Shown here piece by piece: positions 45,738 through 55,088 of a stretch of 64,000 bases of DNA (positions are counted from its first letter, which is position 1; every line of letters begins with the position of its first letter). Made by a program: the position numbers and the translations under genes. Source of the stretch: Roseibium aggregatum (GTDB lineage Bacteria > Pseudomonadota > Alphaproteobacteria > Rhizobiales > Stappiaceae). The stretch covers positions 1 to 64,000 of the forward strand of contig NZ_JABFCZ010000009.1 in the NCBI RefSeq assembly GCF_014692675.1. Direction: 5' to 3'. The notes under the pieces are model-generated. The model was not told the origin of the DNA and searched no databases. It saw only the letters and a list, made by a program, of their open reading frames with translations.

Positions 45738-46400
45738 CTAGTTGGCCTTCGTCTTCAAGGCGGCGGTCAAAAGAGCTTTGGCCTCGTCGGATGCCCATTC
45801 GGCGGGGCCATACATTGTTCCGATCTCGCATCCCGAAGGTCCGACGAGAATCGTCGTCGGCAGGCCCGTCGCCCGGGCCTTCGCCTTGAGATCCTTGAGG
45901 ATGCCGTTGCTGGCGTCGCTGTAGAAACCGAGGCGGCTGACGCCGATTTCCTTCCAGAACGCCTTTGGCTTCTCCGGACCGCTCCGGTCCACATTGACCG
46001 CAACGACCTGGAAATCCTGATTTCCCATTTCCCCCTGAAGTTCATCGAGCGCCGGCATTTCCTTGCGGCAGGGCGCGCACCATGTCGCCCACAGGTTCAG
46101 CAAAATCGTGCGATCTTCGAAATCGCTGATGCGCACCGGATTTCCGTCCGGCCCGTCGAACGTCAGCTCCGAAAGCCCGAGAGGACGTTCCGCAGGACGG
46201 AAGGCGGCGACCTCGCCGGTGGCAAACGGCCTGGTCTGCTCCGCCAGCGCCATTTCCAGCGCGCAGCTTTGCGTATCGTCCGTGTTGCCATGCGGGCCGA
46301 CGATCACGTATACCGCCGCAAGGACGGCGGCAGCGCCGGCAATGCCTGCGGCGATCAGACGTCGTTTCGGGCGTTGTCCAGGTTCGGTCGGCTGGGTCAT
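45738..46400 (-). CDS. tlpA: TlpA-family thiol:disulfide reductase
   Basis: A 220-aa thioredoxin-like protein anchored by one N-terminal membrane helix (about residues 13-35) with the active site WATWCAPCRKEMP (Cys108 and Cys111) in the periplasm. TlpA reduces disulfides for cytochrome c and cytochrome oxidase assembly. The cis-Pro motif ATGLPTTILVG is present. It is divergent from argH by 41 bases, an arrangement I recall as common in Rhizobiales. Confidence 0.93.
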   Translation of the reverse strand: MTQPTEPGQRPKRRLIAAGIAGAAAVLAAVYVIVGPHGNTDDTQSCALEMALAEQTRPFATGEVAAFRPAERPLGLSELTFDGPDGNPVRISDFEDRTILLNLWATWCAPCRKEMPALDELQGEMGNQDFQVVAVNVDRSGPEKPKAFWKEIGVSRLGFYSDASNGILKDLKAKARATGLPTTILVGPSGCEIGTMYGPAEWASDEAKALLTAALKTKAN

Positions 46401-46441
46401 TCTTCAAAACCTCGCAAGGGGCGTGATTAAAAGGACAGGGC

Positions 46442-47830
46442 ATGAGCAATCGCATGTGGGGCGGCCGGTTTGCCGAAGGACCGGATGCCATCATGGAGGA
46501 AATCAACGCCTCCATCGATTACGACCGCAAGCTTTATAGGCAAGACATTGCGGGTTCGAAAGCCCATGTGCGCATGCTCGCGGCCTGTCAAATCGTCACG
46601 CAGGACGATGCGGACAAGATCGTTCAAGGTCTAGACACGATCCTGTCAGAAATCGAAAACGGCGAGTTCAAGTTCTCCCGCGCGCTTGAAGACATCCACA
46701 TGAACATCGAGGCCCGCCTGGCCGAACTGATCGGTCCGGCAGCCGGCCGGCTGCATACGGCGCGCTCGCGCAACGACCAGGTGGCGACCGACTTCCGGCT
46801 CTGGGTGCGCGATACGCTCGACACGCTCGACGAACAGCTGACCGACCTGATGCAGGCGCTCGCCGAAAAGGCCGAGGCCCATGCGGGCGACGTCATGCCC
46901 GGCTTCACCCATCTCCAGTCCGCCCAGCCTGTCACCTTCGGCCACCATCTGCTCGCCTATGTGGAAATGTTTTCCCGCGACCGCGGCCGGGTCCGCGATG
47001 CCCGCAGGCGCATGAACGAAAGCCCGCTCGGCGCGGCCGCCCTTGCCGGCACCTCCTTCCCGATCGACCGCAGGGCGACCGCCGAGGCCCTCGGCTTCGA
47101 CCGTCCGACAGCCAATTCGCTGGATGCGGTCTCCGACCGGGACTTCGTGATCGAGGCGCTGGCCGCAGCCTCGCTGTGTTCCATGCACCTGTCGCGCCTG
47201 GCGGAAGAAATCGTCATCTGGTGCTCCGCCCAGTTCGGCTTCATCAAGCTGTCCGACAAGTTCTCCACCGGCTCCTCGATCATGCCGCAAAAGAAGAACC
47301 CGGACGCCGCCGAGCTGGTGCGCGCCAAGACCGGGCGTATTTACGGCTCGCTGCAGGCGCTCCTGACCATGATGAAGGGTCTGCCGCTCGCCTATTCCAA
47401 GGACATGCAGGAAGACAAGGAACAGGCCTTTGACGGCCTTGCCAGCATCTCCCTGGCCCTTGCAGCCATGACCGGCATGGTGAAGGACCTCGAGCCGGTG
47501 ACCAAGACGATGAAAAAGGCTGCCGGGTCCGGCTATTCGACTGCGACCGACCTGGCGGACTGGCTGGTCCGGGTTCTCGGACTGCCGTTCCGCGACGCCC
47601 ATCACGTGACCGGCCGGATCGTCGCCATTGCCGTGGAAAAGAATATCGAGCTGCACAAGGTCCCGCTTGAAGACATGCAGGCGGTGGAGCCGAAAATCAC
47701 GCCCGAAATCTATTCGGTTCTGTCCGTCGACAAGTCGGTCAGGAGCCGGACCAGCTACGGCGGAACGTCGCCCGTCAACGTCCGCAAGCAGGCGCGGCGC
47801 TGGCTGAAGGACCTCGGCCGGGGCAAATAA
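46442..47830 (+). CDS. argH: Argininosuccinate lyase
   Basis: A 462-aa lyase that splits argininosuccinate into arginine and fumarate. The family signature [17 protein letters not shown] is present near residue 280, with the N-terminal [20 protein letters not shown] and [20 protein letters not shown]. Length is standard. It heads a block with lptM, lysA and TIGR02302. Confidence 0.98.
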   Translation: MSNRMWGGRFAEGPDAIMEEINASIDYDRKLYRQDIAGSKAHVRMLAACQIVTQDDADKIVQGLDTILSEIENGEFKFSRALEDIHMNIEARLAELIGPAAGRLHTARSRNDQVATDFRLWVRDTLDTLDEQLTDLMQALAEKAEAHAGDVMPGFTHLQSAQPVTFGHHLLAYVEMFSRDRGRVRDARRRMNESPLGAAALAGTSFPIDRRATAEALGFDRPTANSLDAVSDRDFVIEALAAASLCSMHLSRLAEEIVIWCSAQFGFIKLSDKFSTGSSIMPQKKNPDAAELVRAKTGRIYGSLQALLTMMKGLPLAYSKDMQEDKEQAFDGLASISLALAAMTGMVKDLEPVTKTMKKAAGSGYSTATDLADWLVRVLGLPFRDAHHVTGRIVAIAVEKNIELHKVPLEDMQAVEPKITPEIYSVLSVDKSVRSRTSYGGTSPVNVRKQARRWLKDLGRGK

Positions 47831-47924
47831 CGCGGCAAACGGCGAAATCGGCCTTGCCGCGGGACTGCGCCCGTGCGAGGAAAAAGACGGAATGCACGAT
47901 TTGAGCAAAGGGGCGGAAGTGGCC

Positions 47925-48134
47925 ATGCATTGGGGATCCAAGGCGCTGTTATTGTGTGCGCTCTCGCTCATGCTGGCACTGGGCGGCTGCGGACGGCGCG
48001 GCGCCCTGGACATTCCCGCGGCCCCTGCGGCGACGGCGACCTCCGGCGATGACGTTCAGACCGGCCGGACAACGCAGCAGCAGACGGTCAAACCGGCAGG
48101 AAACAGCTTTCCTCTGGACTTTCTGATCAAGTAG
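47925..48134 (+). CDS. lptM: LptM-type lipoprotein (YifL-like)
   Basis: A 69-aa lipoprotein. The start at 47925 gives a signal peptide with lipobox LGGC (Cys22), followed by the LptM hallmark GRRGALDIP. The rest is disordered and threonine/glutamine rich, ending FPLDFLIK. In enteric bacteria LptM helps form disulfides in LptD for lipopolysaccharide export. ATG at 47892 would put a charged leader before the signal. It lies between argH and lysA as in many proteobacteria. Confidence 0.82.
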   Translation: MHWGSKALLLCALSLMLALGGCGRRGALDIPAAPAATATSGDDVQTGRTTQQQTVKPAGNSFPLDFLIK

Positions 48135-48196
48135 CCGCAGCAATCAGTCGGCGCCCCCGTGGCCCTCCGTGCCCCTGGATTATTCGAGGACACCCC

Positions 48197-49471
48197 TTGC
48201 ACCATTTCGATTACAGGAACGGCGTACTTCATGCCGAGGATGTGCCGGTCGAAAAGATCGCAGCCGAAGTCGGCACGCCGTTTTACTGCTATTCGGCGGC
48301 GACACTGACCCGTCACTACAACGTCTTTGCCTCCGCCTTCGACGATATTCCCTCGCTGGTCTGCTATGCCATGAAGGCGAATTCGAACCAGGCGGTGCTG
48401 GCGACCCTGGCGCAGCTGGGCGCCGGCATGGACGTTGTCTCCGAAGGCGAGCTGCGCCGCGCCCGCGCCGCCGGTGTTCCCGGCGACAGGATCCTGTTTT
48501 CCGGCGTTGGCAAGACCGAGGCCGAACAGGCCTATGCGCTCGACGAGGACATCCTGTGCTTCAACGTGGAATCCGAGCCGGAACTGGTTCAGCTGTCGCG
48601 GGTGGCGAGCGAAAAGGGCAAGACCGCCCGGGTCTCCCTGCGCATCAATCCCGACGTTGACGCCATGACCCATGCGAAGATTTCCACGGGCAAGGCGGAA
48701 AACAAGTTCGGCATCCCCTGGCAGCGGGCCCGTGAGGTCTACCACGAAGCGGCCGAACTGCCGGGCATCCAGGTCTCCGGGATCGACATGCATATCGGCT
48801 CGCAGATCACGAAGCTGCAGCCTTTCGACAACGCCTTTGCGCTTCTCGGCGAGCTGATCACCGATCTGCGCGCGGAAGGTCTTGCCATCGATCATGTCGA
48901 CCTGGGCGGTGGCCTCGGCATTCCCTACATGACCGACAACGAGCCGCCGCCCCATCCGGACGCCTATGCGGAAGTGGTCAAGAAGCACGTCAAGCGCCTC
49001 GATTGCCGGGTCATCTTCGAGCCCGGCCGGTTGATTGCCGGCAATGCCGGCATTCTGGTGACCAGCATCATTTATGTGAAGGAAGGTGCGGACAAGACCT
49101 TCGTCATCGTCGATGCGGCGATGAACGACCTGATCCGCCCGACCCTTTATGATGCCTATCATGAGGTGCGCCCGGTCCAGGACCTGACCGCCCGGACCCG
49201 CCGAATCAGGGCGGATATCGTCGGACCGGTGTGCGAAACCGGGGATTATCTCGCCCATGACCGGGATCTGCCGGAGGTCAGGGCAGGGGAAATGCTCGCG
49301 GTCTATTCCGCCGGCGCCTATGGCGCGGTTCAGTCGGGCACCTACAATTCGCGCCTGCTCATTCCCGAAGTGATGGTAAATGAAGACCAATTCGCCGTTA
49401 TCCGTCCACGACCGAACTACGACGACCTGATCGGCCTTGACCGGCTTCCCGGCTGGCTCAAGAATTCGTGA
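48197..49471 (+). CDS. lysA: Diaminopimelate decarboxylase
   Basis: A 424-aa PLP enzyme that makes lysine from meso-diaminopimelate. The PLP lysine is in CYAMKANSNQAV, the PLP phosphate glycine loop in DLGGGLGIPY, FEPGRLIAGNAG is a substrate segment and the C-terminal YGAVQSGTYNSR holds the catalytic face. The start is TTG at 48197 with GAGGA 8 bases upstream. It follows lptM by 62 bases. Confidence 0.97.
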   Translation: MHHFDYRNGVLHAEDVPVEKIAAEVGTPFYCYSAATLTRHYNVFASAFDDIPSLVCYAMKANSNQAVLATLAQLGAGMDVVSEGELRRARAAGVPGDRILFSGVGKTEAEQAYALDEDILCFNVESEPELVQLSRVASEKGKTARVSLRINPDVDAMTHAKISTGKAENKFGIPWQRAREVYHEAAELPGIQVSGIDMHIGSQITKLQPFDNAFALLGELITDLRAEGLAIDHVDLGGGLGIPYMTDNEPPPHPDAYAEVVKKHVKRLDCRVIFEPGRLIAGNAGILVTSIIYVKEGADKTFVIVDAAMNDLIRPTLYDAYHEVRPVQDLTARTRRIRADIVGPVCETGDYLAHDRDLPEVRAGEMLAVYSAGAYGAVQSGTYNSRLLIPEVMVNEDQFAVIRPRPNYDDLIGLDRLPGWLKNS

Positions 49472-49607
49472 TCCCGGGGTTTTCCACTTGGTTGTTTCGA
49501 CAACTTGCCGGAACCTCGCGTTTGCCCCAGTCTAATCAGGAATATGTCCCTGTGCAGGAATGACGTGGAATTAGGGTTCGATCGGGGGGCAAACCGGAGG
49601 TACCCTG

Positions 49608-52178
49608 TTGGAGCAAAACGGCAGACCGGAAATCAGCACCCGTCCGGCCGATGATGGCCTGACCAAAGCCGAGGTGGATGCGAAGCTTGACCGGCTCGTG
49701 TTCCGCAGCCGACTGGCCCTGCTTGTTGAAAGCATCTGGCGCGCTTCCCTGCCTCCCCTTGTCGTCCTCGGATTTTTCGTCGGCCTGTCCTGGCTTGGAC
49801 TGTGGCTCTACCTGCCGTTCTGGGCGCGGCTGATCGGCATCATCGGATTTGCCGTTCTGTTCATCTGGTCCTGCCGCGACCTTCTTGCCGTGAAATGGCC
49901 CTCCCGCGAGGCGGCCCTTAATCGCATAGAGCGCGACAGCGGCCAGTCGCACAGACCCCTGACCGCGATCGAGGACGACCTGTCTTCGGGCGAAAACAAT
50001 CCGCAGACCGCAGCCCTCTGGGTTCTGCACAAGAAACGCATGATCCGTGCACTGGCGGCCATGCGCACACGCTTGCCCGATCCGCGGGCTTACAGGCGCG
50101 ACCCCTATGCCTTGCGCGTCGCGGCCCTGATCCTGGTGATCATCGGCTTCGCCGCGACCGGCGGTGAACGCTGGACCCGGCTCGGCTCCACCTTCCGCAG
50201 CCCGATCGATGCGGAAGAAATCGCAAGCCGGCTCGATGCCTGGGTCACCCCGCCGCTCTATACCAGCGAACCCCCGGTCTATCTGACAGGAGACAGTGCA
50301 GCACTCAGGGATCCCGGCTCCGCCATCGGCATTCCGGAAGGCTCGGTTCTTGTGGTCCGCTCCCAGGGCGAAACCGGCCTTTCCATGCGGTTTGTCGGCG
50401 ATGGTGCCGGCGACCCTCCCAAGCCGGTCGAGCCGGAGGCCGAAAACGGCGATCCGGAATCGGGCCTGCCGGTCGAACGGCGCCTGACCCTGGCCGAATC
50501 CGGTCGCGTCGACATGCTCAAGGACGACACGGTCGTGAAAAGCTGGGCGTTTCAGGTCAAGCCCGACGAACCGCCGATGATCCGTCTCGACAACGATCCG
50601 GAAGAACAGTTGAGCGGCGCGCTGAAGTTTTCCTACCTGGTCAAGGACGACTACGGCGTGGTTTCCGCCGAAGCCAGGATCAGCCCGGTACCGGGCACGT
50701 CCGCAGGCACAAAGACCCCGCGTCCCCTGGTCGAGGCGCCGCAATTCCCGCTTTCCCTTCCCGCCTGGACCGGGACGGCAAAGACCGGGGAAACGATCCG
50801 GGACCTGACATCCCATCCCTGGGCCGGATCGGAAGTCGATCTGGTCCTGACCGCCCGCGATGAAGCCGGACAGGTGGGAACGTCCGCACCGCACCGCTTC
50901 AAGCTGCCGCAGCGGCTCTTCCGCAAGCCTCTGGCGCGCGCGGTGGTCGAACAGCGCCGGGACCTGGCGATCGACGCCAACAACCTCAACCGCGTGCTGA
51001 TCGCCTTCGACGCGCTCCTGCTCGCCCCGGACGTGTTCAACATGGAAACGCGCACCTACCTGGGGATGGATTTCGCCTACCGGCAATTGGTCAAGGCCAA
51101 AACCGATGAGGACCTGAAGGAACTCCTGCCGCTCCTGTGGGATGTGGCGCTCACCATCGAGGACGGCGACCTGTCCGTGGCGGAGCGCAATCTCCGCGAC
51201 GCCCAGGAAGCGCTTCGCAAGGCGCTTGAAGAAGGCGCAAGCGAGGAGGAAATCGCCAAGCTCACCCAGCAGCTTCGCGAGGCGCTCAGCGAATACATGC
51301 AGGCCCTGGCGGAACAGATGCGGCGCAACCCGCAGGTCATGCAGCCGTTCAATTCCAATCAGCAGACGCTCAGCCAGCAGGATCTGAACGAAATGCTGAA
51401 CCGGATCGAGGAACTCGCCCGCACCGGATCGCGCGACGCCGCCCGCGAATTGCTCGCCCAGATGCAGCAGATGCTGGAAAACCTGCAGGCCGGCAGGCCG
51501 CAGATGATGCCGGACAAGATGACCAGCGAAATGATGCAGATGCTCAACGAGCTCGGCAAGATGATCCAGCGCCAGCAGCAGCTGATGGACCAGACCAACA
51601 AGTTCAACCGCGATCAGCAGCAGCAGGGCGGCAAGCGGAGCCAGCAAGGCCAACAGGGAGACCAGGACGGTCCGGGCCAACCGATGACGGCCGAGCAACT
51701 GGGCAAGCTCCTGGAGCAGTTGCAGCAGGGTCAGGGCGATCTCGCCCAGCAGTTGCAGGAGCTCATGGATCAGCTCAGCCAGAACGGCATGGGCGAAAAC
51801 AAGGAACTCGGCGAAGCCGGCGACGCCATGGGCCAGGCGGAACAGTCGCTCGGCGAGGGCCAGGGCGAACAGGCCGTCGGCGAGCAGGGCAATGCCCTCG
51901 ATGCCCTGCGTCGCGGCGCCCAGGGCCTGACCGAGCAGATGATGAACCAGGGTCAGGGGCCGGGAATGGCCGAAGGGCGCGGGCCGCGCGACGAGGATCC
52001 TCTCGGCCGGCCGCGGCGGACCGACGGCGCCGATTTCGGCAATCGCGTGAAGGTTCCCGACGAGATCGACGTGCAACGTGCGCGCCGTATCCTGGAAGAA
52101 CTGCGCCGCCGCTACTCCGATCCGTCACGGCCGAAGCTCGAACTCGATTATCTGGAACGGCTGCTGAAGCGGTATTAG
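49608..52178 (+). CDS. TIGR02302/DUF4175 large membrane protein
   Basis: An 856-aa protein. Three N-terminal membrane helices (about residues 37-58, 63-85 and 165-182) are followed by a long exported region. The last 300 residues are extremely Gln/Met/Glu-rich (RQQQLMDQTNKFNRDQQQQG, QLLEQLQQGQGDLAQQLQEL style), predicted coiled coil. This architecture is the TIGR02302 (DUF4175) family of alphaproteobacteria, without established function known to me. The start is TTG with GGAGG upstream. It is the last gene of the argH-lptM-lysA block and ends at a bidirectional terminator. Confidence 0.9.
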   Translation: MEQNGRPEISTRPADDGLTKAEVDAKLDRLVFRSRLALLVESIWRASLPPLVVLGFFVGLSWLGLWLYLPFWARLIGIIGFAVLFIWSCRDLLAVKWPSREAALNRIERDSGQSHRPLTAIEDDLSSGENNPQTAALWVLHKKRMIRALAAMRTRLPDPRAYRRDPYALRVAALILVIIGFAATGGERWTRLGSTFRSPIDAEEIASRLDAWVTPPLYTSEPPVYLTGDSAALRDPGSAIGIPEGSVLVVRSQGETGLSMRFVGDGAGDPPKPVEPEAENGDPESGLPVERRLTLAESGRVDMLKDDTVVKSWAFQVKPDEPPMIRLDNDPEEQLSGALKFSYLVKDDYGVVSAEARISPVPGTSAGTKTPRPLVEAPQFPLSLPAWTGTAKTGETIRDLTSHPWAGSEVDLVLTARDEAGQVGTSAPHRFKLPQRLFRKPLARAVVEQRRDLAIDANNLNRVLIAFDALLLAPDVFNMETRTYLGMDFAYRQLVKAKTDEDLKELLPLLWDVALTIEDGDLSVAERNLRDAQEALRKALEEGASEEEIAKLTQQLREALSEYMQALAEQMRRNPQVMQPFNSNQQTLSQQDLNEMLNRIEELARTGSRDAARELLAQMQQMLENLQAGRPQMMPDKMTSEMMQMLNELGKMIQRQQQLMDQTNKFNRDQQQQGGKRSQQGQQGDQDGPGQPMTAEQLGKLLEQLQQGQGDLAQQLQELMDQLSQNGMGENKELGEAGDAMGQAEQSLGEGQGEQAVGEQGNALDALRRGAQGLTEQMMNQGQGPGMAEGRGPRDEDPLGRPRRTDGADFGNRVKVPDEIDVQRARRILEELRRRYSDPSRPKLELDYLERLLKRY

Positions 52179-52200
52179 GCCGTGCCGTATTCCGGAAAAC

Positions 52201-52235
52201 AAAAGGCCCCGGTCAGCGATGACCGGGGCCTTTTT
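52201..52235. terminator. Bidirectional terminator
   Basis: GGCCCCGGTCA pairs with TGACCGGGGCC around GCGA, flanked by AAAA and TTTTT; it serves TIGR02302 and the convergent cpdR. Confidence 0.9.
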
Positions 52236-52252
52236 CAATTCAGGTGCCGGCT

Positions 52253-52648
52253 TCAGGCGTAGTAGCGGGTTTCCTCGCGCTCCGCGCCGGAAAGCGCATT
52301 GCGCACCGCACGGCGAATGTCGGCCAGCGAAAACGGCTTGGTGACCACGTCGCGGACGAGTTCGTCGAGACCGTTCGCCCGCTCGCGCTGATCGGCAAAG
52401 CCCGTCATCAGCAGGATCGGCATGTCCGGCCAGTCGCGCGCCGTATGCAGCGCCAGCGCGATCCCGTCCATGACCGGCATCTTGATATCCGACAGGAGCA
52501 GATCGAATTCGCCTTTTTCCCGGGTCAGGACTTCGACCGCCTCGCCGCCGTCTTCAACCGCCTTCACACTATGGCCATCCAGTTCCAGAGCCCGTTTTAC
52601 AAAGCTCCGGACGGCTTCGTCATCTTCTGTCAGAAGGACGCGAGCCAT
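52253..52648 (-). CDS. cpdR: Response regulator CpdR
   Basis: A 131-aa single-domain receiver. MARVLLTEDDEAVRSFVKRA is diagnostic of CpdR. The acidic pocket (Glu8, Asp9, Asp10), phosphorylated Asp54 (LLSDIKMPVMDG), Thr82 and Lys104 (VTKPF) are all in place. Unphosphorylated CpdR recruits ClpXP substrates and, in Caulobacter, promotes degradation of CtrA and others. The ATG starts 2 bases after the hpt stop, so it is co-transcribed with hpt. Confidence 0.94.
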   Translation of the reverse strand: MARVLLTEDDEAVRSFVKRALELDGHSVKAVEDGGEAVEVLTREKGEFDLLLSDIKMPVMDGIALALHTARDWPDMPILLMTGFADQRERANGLDELVRDVVTKPFSLADIRRAVRNALSGAEREETRYYA

Positions 52649-52650
52649 GG

Positions 52651-53214
52651 TCACTCTCCTCTGGTTTCGCCGGACGATGTTTCTTCGTCCGGAACGACAT
52701 ATCCGATAAACGGCAGCTGCCGCCACGCATGCCCCATATCCATGCCATAGCCCACAACGAACTTGTCGGGACAGATAAATCCGACATAGTCAGCGGAAAT
52801 GGCTGCTTTGCGGTGTTCCGGCTTGTCCAGAAGCGCCGCGATTCGTACCGATCGGGCACCCCGTTTCGCAAGCCGCTCCTTGGCGAAGCTCAGGGTCCGT
52901 CCGGATTCCAGGATATCATCCACCAATATTATATCCCGCCCGTTAACGTCGCTTTCCACATCCCGCAAAATACGGACCTCATCGGCCCCTTGCGTGCCGG
53001 CCCCGTAGCTGGACAGGTGCATGAACTCCATCTCCGGTGTCAGTCCCGCCCGGTGCATCGCCCGGACAAGATCTGCCGCAAATATGAAACTTCCCTTCAA
53101 CACCGCCACCACCAGAAGGCGTTCAGGCCTTGCATCCGCGATCTCCCTGGCCAGGGCGTCGACCCTGGCAGCGATGGCGTCTTCATCGAAGAGCGTGTTT
53201 ATAGTGACAGTCAT
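52651..53214 (-). CDS. hpt: Hypoxanthine phosphoribosyltransferase
   Basis: A 187-aa purine salvage enzyme that makes IMP or GMP from hypoxanthine or guanine and PRPP. The PRPP motif is DIILVDDILESGRTL, with ANKVVAVLKGSFIFAADL-type N-terminal segment (VVAVLKGSFIF) and LSSYG. Start taken as ATG at 53214, one base after the stop of the zinc-ribbon gene; a TTG three codons upstream is possible. cpdR follows 2 bases after the stop. Confidence 0.93.
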   Translation of the reverse strand: MTVTINTLFDEDAIAARVDALAREIADARPERLLVVAVLKGSFIFAADLVRAMHRAGLTPEMEFMHLSSYGAGTQGADEVRILRDVESDVNGRDIILVDDILESGRTLSFAKERLAKRGARSVRIAALLDKPEHRKAAISADYVGFICPDKFVVGYGMDMGHAWRQLPFIGYVVPDEETSSGETRGE

Positions 53215-53215
53215 C

Positions 53216-54223
53216 TTACTCAAGTATTACCTGCTTCCGGCCGCGATCGATAAAGCGCACCAGGATGTCCGAAGCGCCGTCCGGCGGGTTCGACAGGATG
53301 GTCCGGAACCTGGTTTCGTCCAGTCCTTTTAACATGGTTGTCCGCGGTTCGACGGTCCAGGCGTAAATTTCCTGAAGATCCGTGCCCCGGATCGAAAGCC
53401 TGACGGCAGGAACCGGCGTCTGTTCCTCTCCGATGTTCCGGATCGTTCCTTCAACGACGAGAACCTGCTTTCCTTCGGCGACCTCGGAAAAGGTTCTCAG
53501 GTCGCGGAATTCCAGACCGCGCAGGTTGACTTCGAGGCCAACGAATTCAAACAGGCTCGCCAGATCCGGCGCATCCCGGACGATCTGATCGCGGATCAGC
53601 ACCAGGAACGCACAGATCGCGAGCGCCCCACCGAACAGCCCGATGCCGGCAATGCGGCGGTAGTTGCGCCGTGCCAGCCATTTCAGGACCGCGCCGACGA
53701 CGCTTCGTTTGAACTTGTTCGGGTTGACGATGATCTTCGGGCGCTTTGCCAGGGTCTCGATGTCCGCCGGCCGCTTTGACGGGTCCCCCGTATCGTCCTC
53801 GTCCTCTTCGTCGTAGTCGTCATCGTCTTCCGAGGCCAGAGTGGCGCGCGGCGCGGGTGCGGGCGTGGAAGCGGCGGGCTCTTTTTCCTCCTCCTCTTCG
53901 TCCTCATCCTCTTCGGAAAAGGCGTCGCCGGAGGTCACGCTGTCGAGGTCATCATCCTCGTCGTCCGCGGCTTCCGCCGCAAAACCTTTTTCCTCCGCTG
54001 CGCGTTGTTCATCGGCCTCGTCCTCCATCCAGTGGGCTTCGTCCGCAGTGTCGGCATCCGCCGGCGGCGAATCGGCCTCCAGGTCGAGGTCTTCATTTGC
54101 CTTCTTCGGGCTGACGAACCAGCGGTTGCCGCAGCGTGCGCATTTGACGCTGCGCCCTTCTTCGCCAAGAATCTCGGGCTTGATGTCGTAGGCAGTCTTG
54201 CAGTCGGGGCATTTGATCTTCAT
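53216..54223 (-). CDS. MJ0042-type zinc-ribbon / DUF3426 membrane protein
   Basis: A 335-aa protein. The N-terminal MJ0042-type zinc finger has CPDC (Cys5 and Cys8) and CARC (Cys28 and Cys31). A very acidic linker (about residues 42-155, runs of Glu and Asp) follows, then one membrane helix (about 193-215) and a DUF3426-like exported domain (VVEGTIRNIGEEQTPVPAVR). This architecture is common in alphaproteobacteria next to cell-division or ftsEX genes. The role is unknown. Its stop lies 1 base before the hpt start. It is divergent from ftsE. Confidence 0.88.
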   Translation of the reverse strand: MKIKCPDCKTAYDIKPEILGEEGRSVKCARCGNRWFVSPKKANEDLDLEADSPPADADTADEAHWMEDEADEQRAAEEKGFAAEAADDEDDDLDSVTSGDAFSEEDEDEEEEEKEPAASTPAPAPRATLASEDDDDYDEEDEDDTGDPSKRPADIETLAKRPKIIVNPNKFKRSVVGAVLKWLARRNYRRIAGIGLFGGALAICAFLVLIRDQIVRDAPDLASLFEFVGLEVNLRGLEFRDLRTFSEVAEGKQVLVVEGTIRNIGEEQTPVPAVRLSIRGTDLQEIYAWTVEPRTTMLKGLDETRFRTILSNPPDGASDILVRFIDRGRKQVILE

Positions 54224-54360
54224 CCGAGAAGACCCTTCGCCTTATGTGTTATGAGGACGTTCAAGTGTAGCCGATCTGGTCGAAATTTCGGTACAAATTC
54301 CGGTCAGGCAACATATCCACACACTCCGACCTTTATCGTTTCTAAAGGACCTTTATATGT

Positions 54361-54376
54361 TTAATGAAGCGTTAAC
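54361..54376. promoter_or_regulatory. Perfect CtrA-type box upstream of ftsE
   Basis: TTAATGAAGCGTTAAC fits TTAA-N7-TTAAC exactly and ends 40 bases before the ftsE GTG. CtrA controls division genes in alphaproteobacteria, so cell-cycle control of ftsEX is a reasonable inference. Confidence 0.65.
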
Positions 54377-54415
54377 GGGACCGCGTTAGCGTTTGCCGTT
54401 TTCAGGAGGTATTGG

Positions 54416-55075
54416 GTGATCCGCTTCGAAAATGTCGGACTGAGATATGGCATGGGGCCGGAAATCCTGCGGGACTTGACGTTTCAGATCGAGCCTCAGT
54501 CGTTCCAGTTCCTGACCGGTCCGTCCGGCGCGGGTAAAACCAGTCTGATCAGATTACTTTTCATGTCCCTTCGCCCCACCCGCGGCCTGATCAGGGTTTT
54601 CGACCGGGACCTGTCCGTCATATCCAAGCAGGAATTGCCGGAACTGCGCCGAAAGATCGGCGTCGTGTTCCAGGACTTCCGCCTGCTCGACCATCTGACC
54701 ACTTATGAAAACGTCGCCCTGCCCCTGCGCGTGCTCGGCAAGGAGGAATCGGACTATCGTGCCGACGTGATCGAACTTCTCAAATGGGTCGGCCTGGGCG
54801 ACCGGATGCATGTGCTGCCGCCCGTTCTTTCAGGTGGGGAAAAACAGCGTGCCGCCATCGCCCGCGCCTTGATCACCCGGCCGGACATGCTGCTGGCGGA
54901 CGAGCCGACCGGCAACGTGGATCCGCCTCTGGCGCGCAGGCTACTGCGCCTTTTCATCGAACTGAACAAGCTCGGCACGTCCGTCGTGATTGCAACCCAC
55001 GACATTGCCTTGTTGGAACAGGTGGATGCACGGCGTATGGTGCTGGCGGATGGCCGTCTTTCCATATTCGATTAA
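54416..55075 (+). CDS. ftsE: Cell division ATP-binding protein FtsE
   Basis: A 219-aa ABC ATPase that with FtsX activates septal peptidoglycan hydrolases. Walker A GPSGAGKT is at 35-42, the signature LSGGEKQR at 138-145 and Walker B LLADEP at 159-164. The start is GTG with a perfect AGGAGG 6 bases upstream (54404-54409). A CtrA-type box precedes it. ftsX follows after 13 bases. Confidence 0.97.
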   Translation: MIRFENVGLRYGMGPEILRDLTFQIEPQSFQFLTGPSGAGKTSLIRLLFMSLRPTRGLIRVFDRDLSVISKQELPELRRKIGVVFQDFRLLDHLTTYENVALPLRVLGKEESDYRADVIELLKWVGLGDRMHVLPPVLSGGEKQRAAIARALITRPDMLLADEPTGNVDPPLARRLLRLFIELNKLGTSVVIATHDIALLEQVDARRMVLADGRLSIFD

Positions 55076-55088
55076 TACGAGCTCCTGA

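Noticed and set aside
49536-52076. Very long antisense reading frame opposite the TIGR02302 gene
   Set aside because: Low-complexity, GC-driven mirror of a clear coding gene; no start signal or family match.
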